Part shown: positions 15,129-22,818 of the stretch, piece after piece
How the letters are laid out: the number at the start of each line of letters is the position of its first letter
How positions within the stretch are numbered: position 1 is the stretch's first letter
DNA from: Deltaproteobacteria bacterium
Lineage (GTDB): Bacteria; Desulfobacterota; Syntrophia; Syntrophales; UBA2210
Length of the DNA stretch: 32,202 nt
Assembly: GCA_016933215.1 (NCBI GenBank)
Contig: JAFGBH010000032.1
Location: 1-32,202 of the forward strand
Direction of reading: 5' to 3'
Notes under the pieces: generated by a model
Database searches by the model: none
Told to the model about the DNA's origin: nothing
The model's input: the letters and a program-made list of their open reading frames with translations, nothing else
Translations under genes and position numbers: made by a program

Positions 15129-16121
15129 ATGGCGACAGACAATTCAGTCAATCAGGCGAAAGAAGTCTTACGAATAGAAGCGGAATCTATTTTCGATCTT
15201 GTTGAAAAAGTAGACCATAATTTCTCAAAGGCAGTCGACCTTATATACCGGTCGAAAGGACGGGTTATCGTCACGGGAATCGGCAAATCCGGTCTCGTGG
15301 GGAAAAAAATCGTTGCAACGCTTACCAGCACCGGCACGCCGGCCATTTTTCTCCACCCCGTCGAGGGTCTGCACGGCGATCTGGGCATCGTGAATCGGGA
15401 CGACGTTATCCTTGCCATATCAAACAGCGGCGAAACCAATGAACTGAATTTATTGACCTTCAGTATCAAAGAGGTCGGCATACCCATTATAGCCTTTACC
15501 GGCAATATGGAATCGACACTCGCGAAATCAAGCGATGTGGCGATTGACGTGGGGGTGGCGAGAGAGGCATGCCCTTTTGGTCTTGCGCCTACATCAAGCA
15601 CGACCGCAACCCTGGCAATGGGAGATGCCCTTGCCATTGCACTTATCGATAAAAAAAGTTTTTCCGAGAAAGATTTTTATAAATTCCATCCCGGCGGTCA
15701 TTTAGGCCAGAGACTCATGGCCCGGGTAAAGGATCTGATGATTACGGGCGACGCCATCCCCAAAGTCAATTCGGGAGCTTCCGCCATCGAGGCAATTGAT
15801 ACAATTGATGAATGCAACCTCGGTTTTATTCTGATTGTCGATGCTGCCGATCATCTCTGCGGCATCCTGACCGACGGTGATGTCAGGAGATATGTCAGAA
15901 AAAGAACGAACTTCGATGAAATGAGTGTTGACGATTTAATGACAGGATCTCCCAAAACGATAGATCCCAACTTATCCATCGCCGAGACTATCGAGGAGCT
16001 GCAAAAAGCTGAAATCACCACCCTGGCAGTCGTTGACGAAAAGGGCCTTCTCAAGGGATACATTCACCTTCATGATATCCTTGGAAGAGGCGGAACAGTC
16101 AAGATATCGATACCAAAATAA
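15129..16121 (+). CDS. kdsD: Arabinose-5-phosphate isomerase (KpsF/GutQ/KdsD family)
   Basis: This 330-residue enzyme interconverts D-ribulose 5-phosphate and D-arabinose 5-phosphate, the first step to Kdo of lipopolysaccharide. An N-terminal SIS domain (VIVTGIGKSGLVGKKIVATL, HPVEGLHGDLG, ISNSGETNE, APTSSTTATLAMGDALA) carries the sugar-phosphate site, and two CBS domains follow (~205-325: VKDLMITGDAIP; VDDLMTGSPKTI). Length equals the family norm (about 328). I prefer the ATG at 15129 with a GAAGGCAG site over a TTG at 15063, which would add 22 residues not seen in the family. It follows nrdG by 74 bases and may be in the same transcript. Confidence 0.93.
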   Translation: MATDNSVNQAKEVLRIEAESIFDLVEKVDHNFSKAVDLIYRSKGRVIVTGIGKSGLVGKKIVATLTSTGTPAIFLHPVEGLHGDLGIVNRDDVILAISNSGETNELNLLTFSIKEVGIPIIAFTGNMESTLAKSSDVAIDVGVAREACPFGLAPTSSTTATLAMGDALAIALIDKKSFSEKDFYKFHPGGHLGQRLMARVKDLMITGDAIPKVNSGASAIEAIDTIDECNLGFILIVDAADHLCGILTDGDVRRYVRKRTNFDEMSVDDLMTGSPKTIDPNLSIAETIEELQKAEITTLAVVDEKGLLKGYIHLHDILGRGGTVKISIPK

Positions 16122-16145
16122 GATAAAAGATCTTTCGGACCTGAA

Positions 16146-16700
16146 ATGCTTCGAAATTATTTCATTATCCGTTGCCTGCGGTGTGGTCAGAAAAACCGAA
16201 TTTCACGCGATAGTGTGAAGCTCAGGCCTCTATGCGGCAGATGCGCTGCTCACCTTGATGAACTGATAGTCCAGTGCATAGAGTGCGGAACAAAGAACCG
16301 CATTTTGGAAGAGAAATTGACTGCACGTGCCATCTGCAGTAAATGCGGGGCTCCTCTTTATCAGGGCTCCGTCTCCAGAATATCGGACGAATCCTTCAAT
16401 GGCGATATCTCATCATTTCCCGGCCCGGCCCTCGTCTGCTTCTGGTCCTTTGAAAACAAAGCTTTTCAAAGGGTTCTCAAGCTCATGGAAGAGATTGCAT
16501 CGAAATACGCGGGAGGTGTAAAGATAGCTCAGATGAACAGGGAAAATAATCCGCGCACCTTTTCGGAATATGCCATAGAGAAGACACCCACCTTCCTCTT
16601 TTTTAAAGACGGGGTTCCCGTTGAAAAGATTGAAAAGACGCTAACCATTGAAGAGATCGATGATTGCTTACAATCAGTAATAAAGGGTAACGAGCCCTAA
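16146..16700 (+). CDS. Thioredoxin-fold protein with two zinc ribbons and no redox CxxC
   Basis: In this 184-residue protein, two tandem zinc ribbons occupy the N-terminus: C10/C13/C30/C33 and C44/C47/C64/C67. Both resemble the single ribbon of thioredoxin 2 (TrxC): cysteine pair, KNRI, ~15 residues, cysteine pair, then APL or AHL. A thioredoxin fold follows (~75-180) with VCFWSF at the usual active-site strand and the cis-Pro P148 (EKTPTFLFFKDG) intact. Where TrxC has CGPC this protein has NKAF (104-107), so dithiol chemistry is not possible. A structural, chaperone or zinc-sensing role is possible. It begins 24 bases after kdsD and ends 3 bases from the convergent hydrolase gene. Confidence 0.8.
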   Translation: MLRNYFIIRCLRCGQKNRISRDSVKLRPLCGRCAAHLDELIVQCIECGTKNRILEEKLTARAICSKCGAPLYQGSVSRISDESFNGDISSFPGPALVCFWSFENKAFQRVLKLMEEIASKYAGGVKIAQMNRENNPRTFSEYAIEKTPTFLFFKDGVPVEKIEKTLTIEEIDDCLQSVIKGNEP

Positions 16701-16703
16701 ACG

Positions 16704-17630
16704 TTAGGAGGCCTCTACAGCCTCTGCCAGCTCACCCGCAAGTTTTTCGATTAGAGCAAGGTTTTCCAATTTCTTTTTCCAGGCACCGGGTATCGCATCA
16801 ATCCCGAGATAGGCACCCGAAATCGCTCCAGCCATGGCACCCAGGGTATCCCTGTCACCTCCGTGTAATACCGCGCAGAAAATGCAGCCTTCAAAGGATT
16901 CCGAATGCCTCATGAAGGAGTATACGGCAAAGGGCATCGATTCATACACCGCTACGGTTCTTCCTATAAGGTTGGCAGCCTCTTCAGGTGACCCATTGTC
17001 GTTGATCAGATCCCTGACTATGGTCATCTTCTCCTTCATCACATTGGTGCGAGCCATATCGATCAGTCTGCCGATGAATTTCTCCTTGGGAAACATCCGT
17101 CTCGCATCAAGATTCACTGCCTCCGCAACGGCTGCAGATTGAATGGCAGCACCATCAACCCCCAGTAGATGCGTATGGGTAACCTCTGCGGATAGTTTGG
17201 CACTTTCATAAAGGTTCTGTGATAAGTGATAGAAAAGCCCTACCGGTGCTATCCTCATCGCGGCCCCGTTTCCCAGCGAACCTCGCCCTCCGAAAAGACT
17301 TTTCGCCGCCTCCACATAGGAAATCCCTGTCTTCTTTACTATGGAAAAGATAACCGGGGGTCCGGAACCGTATCCACGCCATGGCTCATTTTCAAAATTT
17401 CTCCGGAACGTATCGCCCAGGTCCTGCTGATCAATTTGTTTCATCCTGACGAGAGACTCTGCAATACCAAGCGCCATGGCCGTATCGTCGGTATAAACGA
17501 GGGGCTCGCTCCCTTCGAGAAAATCACTCAACGATTTTTCTCTGATATGGACAAAGGCGACTTCTCCTATGGCATCTCCCAGGGCACTTCCTATCATGCA
17601 CCCCAGAAATTTTGATTTACGATCAGCCAT
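16704..17630 (-). CDS. ADP-ribosylglycohydrolase family protein (DraG/ARH type)
   Basis: This 308-residue all-helical di-metal hydrolase should remove ADP-ribose from a protein or small molecule. Family motifs are GCMIGSALGDAIGE at the N-terminus, YTDDTAMALGIAESL with metal ligands T47, D48 and D49, GNGAAMRIAPVG in the middle, and the C-terminal GGDRDTLGAMAGAISGA with the second pair of Asp ligands. All metal-binding residues are present, so it is likely active. The gene starts inside the stop of the upstream nitroreductase gene (TAATG, 1-base overlap), so the two are translated together. No ADP-ribosyltransferase or nitrogenase gene is near, so the target is unknown. Confidence 0.9.
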   Translation of the reverse strand: MADRKSKFLGCMIGSALGDAIGEVAFVHIREKSLSDFLEGSEPLVYTDDTAMALGIAESLVRMKQIDQQDLGDTFRRNFENEPWRGYGSGPPVIFSIVKKTGISYVEAAKSLFGGRGSLGNGAAMRIAPVGLFYHLSQNLYESAKLSAEVTHTHLLGVDGAAIQSAAVAEAVNLDARRMFPKEKFIGRLIDMARTNVMKEKMTIVRDLINDNGSPEEAANLIGRTVAVYESMPFAVYSFMRHSESFEGCIFCAVLHGGDRDTLGAMAGAISGAYLGIDAIPGAWKKKLENLALIEKLAGELAEAVEAS

Positions 17631-18328
17631 TATTTCCTCTCCCGTCCCACGGGAATGAGGTACAGTGGTTTATGATCCTCGGGAAGATTGAGAACCCGTG
17701 AAACTTTATCGTCATAGAATGCACCAATAGGGACTGCACCCAGACCCAGGGATATGGCCTGAATCAAGATATTTTCTGCCACATGTCCGACCTCCATCTT
17801 TACGTAGCGTTCGCCCCTCCTTCCGTATTTCCGCTCCGTCCTCTCATAAAGAGCGGTTATCACTATAACGGCCGGTGCATGCTGAACACATTCCTGTCCC
17901 AAGGCGGCTCCGGCAAGAGACCTGAAAAGGTTTTGATCCGATATCCTTACCAGTTTATGGCCCCTGGAGACATACCGAAAGAGGCCCTCCGGTAACACTA
18001 TATGCAGTTCGATCGGATATAATGCCCCCGCGGAAGGTGCAGTCCTTCCGCCCCAGGAACGTGTTATTCCCTGAGCCGACCATAAAAGTTGTGACAGCTC
18101 TTTTTCCGTGAGACGATCATCTGCGAAATCCCGCACCGATCGACGGGCGGCAAGGGCCTCTTCGAAAGACACCACTCCCTTCAATGCAGGTTCGGGAAGC
18201 TCTATGACTCGCTCTCCGGAGGTCATCGTCATAGTTTCACCACCTATTGGGAAACAGGGAATCGGCGCAAAAACAGTGAAAAATAAGATTACAAGACCAC
18301 AAGTGGAAAGATTTCGTATAATCAACAT
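17630..18328 (-). CDS. SagB-type nitroreductase-family oxidoreductase with N-terminal membrane anchor or signal peptide
   Basis: This 232-residue FMN oxidoreductase has RRSVRDF (62-68), the FMN-phosphate motif; APSAGALYPIELH, the segment typical of SagB/thiazole-oxazole dehydrogenases; and a C-terminal GHVAENILIQAISLGLGAVPIGAF. An N-terminal hydrophobic stretch (residues 8-27) after a basic start suggests export or anchoring, unusual for a flavoprotein that normally binds FMN in the cytoplasm. The frame could instead begin at a later Met (33 or 35), which would remove the segment; the TATAAT at 18348-18353 and the AGGGTG before 18328 favour the longer form. No YcaO-like or precursor-peptide gene is near, so a role in azole peptide synthesis is not supported. 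Confidence 0.85.
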   Translation of the reverse strand: MLIIRNLSTCGLVILFFTVFAPIPCFPIGGETMTMTSGERVIELPEPALKGVVSFEEALAARRSVRDFADDRLTEKELSQLLWSAQGITRSWGGRTAPSAGALYPIELHIVLPEGLFRYVSRGHKLVRISDQNLFRSLAGAALGQECVQHAPAVIVITALYERTERKYGRRGERYVKMEVGHVAENILIQAISLGLGAVPIGAFYDDKVSRVLNLPEDHKPLYLIPVGRERK

Positions 18329-18347
18329 TCATTTACACCCTGAACTG

Positions 18348-18353
18348 ATTATA
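18348..18353 (-). promoter_or_regulatory. -10 hexamer for the nitroreductase-hydrolase pair
   Basis: A consensus TATAAT on the minus strand lies 20 bases before the ATG at 18328, which implies a short leader. The -35 region is poor. Confidence 0.35.
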
Positions 18354-18400
18354 CTCTCAACAAAAACACAAAAACGAAACTCTCTCGGGCGCGCCTGTTA

Positions 18401-18597
18401 TTGCAGTTCCCCGCAACAAGTTGCGGGGAATCTCCGATTGTTTACTAAGTTAGGATTTATTTTCTGTGTTTTCTGGCAGAAAATAAATCCTTTAACTCAC
18501 TTATCCCGATTGTCGGGATTAAGGAAAATGTTTGTTTTTTATTCGCTCGCCAACCCCGCCGCTAGCAGCGGCGAATGCTCGCTGTTCAATTCAGCAT
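18401..18597 (+). repeat. Dispersed hairpin repeat, copy B (long form)
   Basis: The copy opens with the hairpin CCCCGCAACAAGTTGCGGGG, then AATCTCCGATTGTT, as in copies A and C. It then carries about 75 extra bases, made of a 15-base perfect stem (18452-18466 with 18477-18491, loop of 10) and a 7-base stem ATCCCGA/TCGGGAT (18503-18519). The shared sequence resumes at AAGGAAAATGTTTGTTTTTT and ends with the second GC-rich hairpin and GCTCGCTGTTCAATTCAGCAT. It fills the space between the divergent nitroreductase and hydrolase genes, and the rest of that 351-base gap (18329-18400 and 18598-18679) shows nothing else clear. Confidence 0.8.
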
Positions 18598-18679
18598 CGA
18601 AAACGATACCGTTATGTTGACAAGAATAAAGTCTCTGTGCTTAATTAGTCAAGAAATAATCTTCCCTGTGAGATCATTG

Positions 18680-19645
18680 ATGGAAAAGACATTTAATCCG
18701 AAGCCCTGGTTGCGAAGCCCCCATCTCCAGAGCATGCTTGCAAGTCTAAAGATACGGTCGCTCGGCAGAAATGAGATGGTACGATGTGCCCGTCGTATGA
18801 TTATAGACGGGGGTGGGGGTGTTCGTCTACTGGGATATCATTCCGTGCAACGGGACAATGCTTCGAGGGGGCTCGTCCTTCTCCTCCATGGCTGGGAGGG
18901 AAGCGTAAACTCTGCCTATATGCTTCATACCGGACGATATCTCTTTGAGAGGGGTTACAACATTTTCAGACTGAATCTGAGAGACCACGGAGAGAGTCAT
19001 CACTTAAACCAGGGACTCTTTCACGGGGCCCTGATCGAGGAGGTCGTCAAAGCAGCGGAAAATATCTCGTCACTTTCCCACCGAAAACCGTTCTATATTA
19101 TAGGATTCTCACTGGGCGGAAATTTCGCCCTTCGAATTGCCCTCAGTTCCTTCGATAAACTCAACCGTGTGCTCTGCGTAAGTCCCCTTCTCGACCCTTA
19201 CAAGACAACGCAGGCAATCGACGAGGGCCTTTCCCCCTACCGTTACTACTTTTTGAGAAAATGGAAACGATCCCTCAAAAAGAAAGAAAATCTCTTTCCC
19301 CAGCTCTACAATTTTGAGAAGGCATACCCGATGCGTTCACTGATGGAAATAACGGACTACTTCGTCAACAACTACTCCGACTTTAAAGACTGCCGGGACT
19401 ATTTCAGACGCTATACGCTGCTCGACGATACATTCTCAGAATTAAAAGCACCTGTTACCATCTATGCCGCCTCAGATGATCCCGTGATACCTGTTTCCGA
19501 CTATCATACCCTGAAGACAAACCACAACATGCACATTTCACTGCAGCCCTACGGTGGCCACTGCGGATTTGTCGATACTTTGATGTCCGGCACCTGGTAC
19601 GAACGGAGAATAATAGAAACTCTCATCGAAAAAGAGAAAACCTGA
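18680..19645 (+). CDS. YheT-family alpha/beta hydrolase
   Basis: With the start at 18680 the protein has 321 residues. The N-terminal FNPKPWLRSPHLQSML is typical of the YheT/EMB8 family. The alpha/beta-hydrolase triad is complete: nucleophile S144 in GFSLGGN, acid D266 or D267 in SDDPVIP, and H294 in GGHCGF. LLLHGWEGS carries the oxyanion region. Family members act as esterases on lipid-like substrates, but the natural substrate is generally unknown. Two earlier Met codons in the same frame (18575, 18614) would read through the end of repeat copy B and are unlikely as true starts. The Nudix gene follows after 12 bases. Confidence 0.88.
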   Translation: MEKTFNPKPWLRSPHLQSMLASLKIRSLGRNEMVRCARRMIIDGGGGVRLLGYHSVQRDNASRGLVLLLHGWEGSVNSAYMLHTGRYLFERGYNIFRLNLRDHGESHHLNQGLFHGALIEEVVKAAENISSLSHRKPFYIIGFSLGGNFALRIALSSFDKLNRVLCVSPLLDPYKTTQAIDEGLSPYRYYFLRKWKRSLKKKENLFPQLYNFEKAYPMRSLMEITDYFVNNYSDFKDCRDYFRRYTLLDDTFSELKAPVTIYAASDDPVIPVSDYHTLKTNHNMHISLQPYGGHCGFVDTLMSGTWYERRIIETLIEKEKT

Positions 19646-19657
19646 AATGGACAAACT

Positions 19658-20503
19658 ATGAAAAACGCAGCGGGAAAAAAAGATGACACCCTCGACCTCA
19701 TTGTGAGGCAGCTCGGAACGGTTCCTCTCGATTACACGGACAAATTCAACCTTATAAAAAAGAAGAGGGTCTCTGACAAGGCCTGGCTCGCTGCAGGAGT
19801 CCTGATACCGCTTTTCTTCAGAAAGAATCCTGGAGATGCAGAGGGGGGCGAATTCGTTTTTCAGCTGATCAAGCGTTCTTCCGGCGTACCCCAGGGAGGA
19901 GATCTGAGCGGCCCCGGCGGAATGCTTAACACGATGCTCGACCGGCCTCTTGCCTCCCTCGTCGCCACGGGGATACTCCCCTCTCTCAAAGGTAAGGCCC
20001 GCTCCTTTTTAAGAAAGAGAGACCCTGCTTCCAGGCGCACTGCCAGACTCTTTTTCGCCAACGCACTCCGGGAATCCTGGGAAGAGGTAAGGCTGAATCC
20101 TCTGAACGTAGAGTTACTCGGACCCTTGCCGTCGTACAGCCTTACCCTCTTTACGCGCACCATATTCCCCCTCGTGGGACTGGTGAGAAAAGAATGGAAC
20201 TTCCGACCCAACTGGGAGGTGGAAAAAGTCGTGGAGATACCCTTGAAATCCCTCTTTGCAGAAGATAGTTATGGAGTTCTCTCCGTTGAAGCCCTTGACG
20301 AAAGAGAAAGTTCCAAACTTAACTGGGACCTGCCCTGTCTTATTCATGCTGATATCGACGGAAGCGAAGAGGTCCTCTGGGGGGCCACTCTTAATATTAT
20401 TCTCTCCTTTTTGAAGATCGTATTCAATTACGATCCGCCCACCGGAAATGAAAACAAGGTCATCAAGCGAACGCTGAAACCCGGTTATCTGACGGGAAAA
20501 TGA
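19658..20503 (+). CDS. Nudix hydrolase, CoA-diphosphatase-like, with an insertion in the Nudix box
   Basis: In this 281-residue protein, the two ends of a NudL/CoA-pyrophosphatase-type Nudix box are visible: SGPGG (84-88) and NALRESWEEVRL (134-145), followed by the LLGPLPSYSLTLFTRTIFPLVGLV strand pattern (quoted in part as LLGPLPSY, FPLVGLV) typical of that group. In a normal box the last Gly is 14 residues before the Arg of REUXEE; here it is 50, so about 36 extra residues (basic, ~95-130) interrupt it. The GX5E glutamate is not evident, but the metal-binding E139, E142 and E143 are. It may hydrolyse CoA or another nucleoside diphosphate derivative with altered specificity. Confidence 0.7.
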   Translation: MKNAAGKKDDTLDLIVRQLGTVPLDYTDKFNLIKKKRVSDKAWLAAGVLIPLFFRKNPGDAEGGEFVFQLIKRSSGVPQGGDLSGPGGMLNTMLDRPLASLVATGILPSLKGKARSFLRKRDPASRRTARLFFANALRESWEEVRLNPLNVELLGPLPSYSLTLFTRTIFPLVGLVRKEWNFRPNWEVEKVVEIPLKSLFAEDSYGVLSVEALDERESSKLNWDLPCLIHADIDGSEEVLWGATLNIILSFLKIVFNYDPPTGNENKVIKRTLKPGYLTGK

Positions 20504-20572
20504 GGGTCTTTGAAGCTCTCCCAGGGGCTTTCATCCTTGACAAGTCAGGAGCGAGCAGGTAGTTATGTTTTC

Positions 20573-20586
20573 TTTACTTCAGTAAA
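20573..20586. promoter_or_regulatory. Short palindrome before the aminotransferase gene
   Basis: TTTACTTCAGTAAA is a perfect 6-base inverted repeat with a 2-base centre, 17 bases before the ATG at 20604. A TTGACA occurs at 20537-20542 but has no good -10 at the right distance. An operator role is possible, chance is as likely. Confidence 0.2.
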
Positions 20587-20603
20587 ATAGTGAGGAGTCT
20601 GTC

Positions 20604-21746
20604 ATGGTCACGAGACGAGCATCAGAAATTCCGGCCTTTATCGTCATGGACGTACTAGAAAAGGCTCAGGAGATGCAGAGAAATGGTGAAGACATAATTC
20701 ATCTTGAGGTCGGAGAACCGGATTTCGATACGCCGGACTGTATCAATGAGGCATGTTTTCGGGCAATCAGAGAGGGAAAAACACACTACACCCACAGTCT
20801 CGGCCTCATTGAACTGAGAGAGGCAATCACGGAACACTATCATTCAAAGTACGGGGTGAGAGTCTCCCCCGATCAGGTTATTGTCACCTCAGGGACCTCA
20901 CCCGCCATGTTGCTTCTCTTTTCGGCCCTCATTGAAAAGGGTGATGAGATAATCATCTCCGACCCCCATTATGCCTGCTATCCGAATTTCGTGAGCTTCC
21001 TGGAGGGTGTTCCCGTAAAGGTAAAGGTCAACGAGAAAGAGGGCTTTCAGTATACCCCCGAGGAGATTAAAAAGAGGATCACAAAAAATACGAAGGGGAT
21101 AATGATAAATTCCCCCTCAAACCCGACGGGAAATATTCTCGATACGTCGAGGATGGAGACAATCGCTTCTTTCGGAGTCCCCGTCATATCCGATGAGATT
21201 TATCACGGCCTTGTCTATGGAGACGAAGAGCACTCAATCCTTGAGTTCACCGACAATGCCTTTGTACTGAATGGTTTCTCAAAGGCCTATGCGATGACCG
21301 GGTGGCGTCTCGGGTATCTGATCGCACCGAAGGAATACGTACGGCCCATACAGAAGATTCAGCAGAATCTCTTCATATCGGCAAATTCTTTTGTCCAGTG
21401 GGCGGGAGTTGCGGCACTTCGCGAGGCAGGAGATGACGTGATACGGATGAGAAACATTTTCAACGAACGAAGGCAGTTCATTACTGCACGACTTCGGAAA
21501 ATGGGCCTCGGCATCGCCGTAGAACCCACGGGGGCATTTTACATCCTGGGCAACATAAAGCACTATGAGAAGGATTCGTACACCATGGCCTTCGACATCC
21601 TGAAGGAGGCCAAGGTCGGTGTTACCCCCGGAATCGATTTCGGTGAAAACTGTGAGGGATACCTGAGGTTTTCCTATGCCAACTCCCTGCAAAATATCAC
21701 CGAGGGACTGAACAGAATAGAGACATATCTCAAGGGAATAGAATAG
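20604..21746 (+). CDS. Class I/II pyridoxal-phosphate aminotransferase
   Basis: In this 380-residue fold-type I aminotransferase, the PLP lysine is K227 in NGFSKAYAMTGWRLGY; the PLP-phosphate and ring contacts are in TSGTSPAM, NSPSNPTG and SDEIYHGLVYG; and the C-terminal substrate Arg is in YLRFSYANS. The N-terminus (HLEVGEPDFDTP) and HYTHSLGLIELREAI are typical of the aspartate/aromatic aminotransferase subgroup I-gamma. The amino-acid substrate cannot be read from the sequence. The HAD phosphatase gene begins 2 bases after its stop. A GGAG-like site (GTGAGGAGTCTGTC) precedes the ATG. Confidence 0.92.
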   Translation: MVTRRASEIPAFIVMDVLEKAQEMQRNGEDIIHLEVGEPDFDTPDCINEACFRAIREGKTHYTHSLGLIELREAITEHYHSKYGVRVSPDQVIVTSGTSPAMLLLFSALIEKGDEIIISDPHYACYPNFVSFLEGVPVKVKVNEKEGFQYTPEEIKKRITKNTKGIMINSPSNPTGNILDTSRMETIASFGVPVISDEIYHGLVYGDEEHSILEFTDNAFVLNGFSKAYAMTGWRLGYLIAPKEYVRPIQKIQQNLFISANSFVQWAGVAALREAGDDVIRMRNIFNERRQFITARLRKMGLGIAVEPTGAFYILGNIKHYEKDSYTMAFDILKEAKVGVTPGIDFGENCEGYLRFSYANSLQNITEGLNRIETYLKGIE

Positions 21747-21748
21747 TT

Positions 21749-22408
21749 GTGACACCCCCTGAAATCACAACCATCCTCTTTGACTTTGACGGCACACTGG
21801 CAACACTCAATATCGATTTTGCCTCGATGCGGGAAAATATACTTGCCCTCATCGGCGACTATAATATAAGCCCTGAGAGCTATAAAAACCTCTTTGTCCT
21901 TGAGATGATAGAGGCGGGGAGAAAAATGATTGCACGCTCCCATAGGGGCGATGGAGATGATTTCCTAAATAATGCACTCACCCTTGTGCGAAACATGGAG
22001 ATTGAGGCAGCAGAAAGGGGGAAGCTTATCGAAGGCGTCGAAACTATGTTAAAAAGGCTGAGAGAAAGGGGAATAAGCACCGGAATCGTGACCAGGAATT
22101 GTCTCGATGCGGTCCAGAGAATATTCCCCGATGTCAATAATTATTGCGGCGCCGTCATAACACGTGAATTCACCGAAAGAGTAAAACCGCACCCCGATCA
22201 TATCAGGCTTGCTCTCAGGACCCTCGACGCCATCCCCCGCGATGCTGCCATGGTCGGCGATCACCCGATGGACATGACCGTGGGAAAGGAAGTGGGAACC
22301 TTCAATGTTGGCGTCCTCACGGGATATTCCCAGGAGGCGCCCCTATACGATGCGGGTGCGAATATAGTTATCGAAAGCGCCGCCACACTGCTTGATCATA
22401 TAGTTTGA
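21749..22408 (+). CDS. HAD-superfamily hydrolase (phosphoglycolate-phosphatase-like)
   Basis: This 219-residue phosphatase has motif I FDFDGTL with nucleophile D12 and acid D14, motif II TRN (GIVTRNC), the motif III Lys in VKPHPDH, and motif IV GDHPMDM with the metal-binding Asp pair. A small helical cap (about residues 20-90) lies between motifs I and II, as in subclass I phosphoglycolate phosphatases. The start codon is GTG, 2 bases after the aminotransferase stop, so the genes are probably co-translated. The substrate is unknown; position between an aminotransferase and pterin genes gives no firm clue. Confidence 0.88.
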   Translation: MTPPEITTILFDFDGTLATLNIDFASMRENILALIGDYNISPESYKNLFVLEMIEAGRKMIARSHRGDGDDFLNNALTLVRNMEIEAAERGKLIEGVETMLKRLRERGISTGIVTRNCLDAVQRIFPDVNNYCGAVITREFTERVKPHPDHIRLALRTLDAIPRDAAMVGDHPMDMTVGKEVGTFNVGVLTGYSQEAPLYDAGANIVIESAATLLDHIV

Positions 22409-22440
22409 CCGAAAAAACTGTTTTTTCATGAGAGAAAAAA

Positions 22441-22818
22441 ATGTACGAGATCACGGTAAAGAGAACCTTTTCAGCGGCCCACACACTGATGATAGGAGGT
22501 AAAAGCGAGACACTTCACGGACACAATTTTACCGTCGAAGTGACCCTGTCATCGGAGAGACTGGATAACGAGGGACTCGTGGTGGACTTCAGGGTCCTGA
22601 AGGGGTGGACGGATGAGACTCTGGAAAAACTCGATCACAGTTTCCTCAATGAGCTCAGTTTCTTTCAAGACATAAATCCCACATCGGAAAATATTGCTCG
22701 ATTCGTCTATGAAAAAATATCGGAGAAGATACAATCGCAAAGCTGCAAACTGAAAAATGTCGCGGTATGGGAATCGGAAAGCGCCAAGGCCGTATACAGG
22801 GGTAGTTCGAATGGTTGA
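22441..22818 (+). CDS. 6-pyruvoyl-tetrahydropterin synthase-like enzyme, PTPS-III type
   Basis: This 125-residue T-fold enzyme of COG0720 acts on 7,8-dihydroneopterin triphosphate. Zinc ligands H14 (FSAAH), H26 and H28 (LHGHNF) are present, as are D65-H66 (LDHSFLN) and the pterin-anchoring E101. QueD enzymes have the catalytic Cys in CxxxHGH; here that position is Ser (S22), and E23 gives ExxHGH. That is the signature described for PTPS-III, which makes 6-hydroxymethyl-7,8-dihydropterin for folate and bypasses FolB. The next gene, folE2, overlaps it by 8 bases and makes its substrate, which supports a folate role. QueD with a substituted Cys is the alternative. Confidence 0.85.
   Translation: MYEITVKRTFSAAHTLMIGGKSETLHGHNFTVEVTLSSERLDNEGLVVDFRVLKGWTDETLEKLDHSFLNELSFFQDINPTSENIARFVYEKISEKIQSQSCKLKNVAVWESESAKAVYRGSSNG

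Noticed and set aside
16146-16700. Zinc-ribbon protein as the NrdR repressor
   Set aside because: It has two zinc ribbons but a thioredoxin fold in place of the ATP-cone that NrdR needs, so the nrd boxes must be served by a gene outside the window.
22441-22818. Annotation of the pterin enzyme simply as QueD
   Set aside because: The catalytic Cys is absent and the ExxHGH motif with a coupled folE2 fits PTPS-III better, though QueD remains possible.
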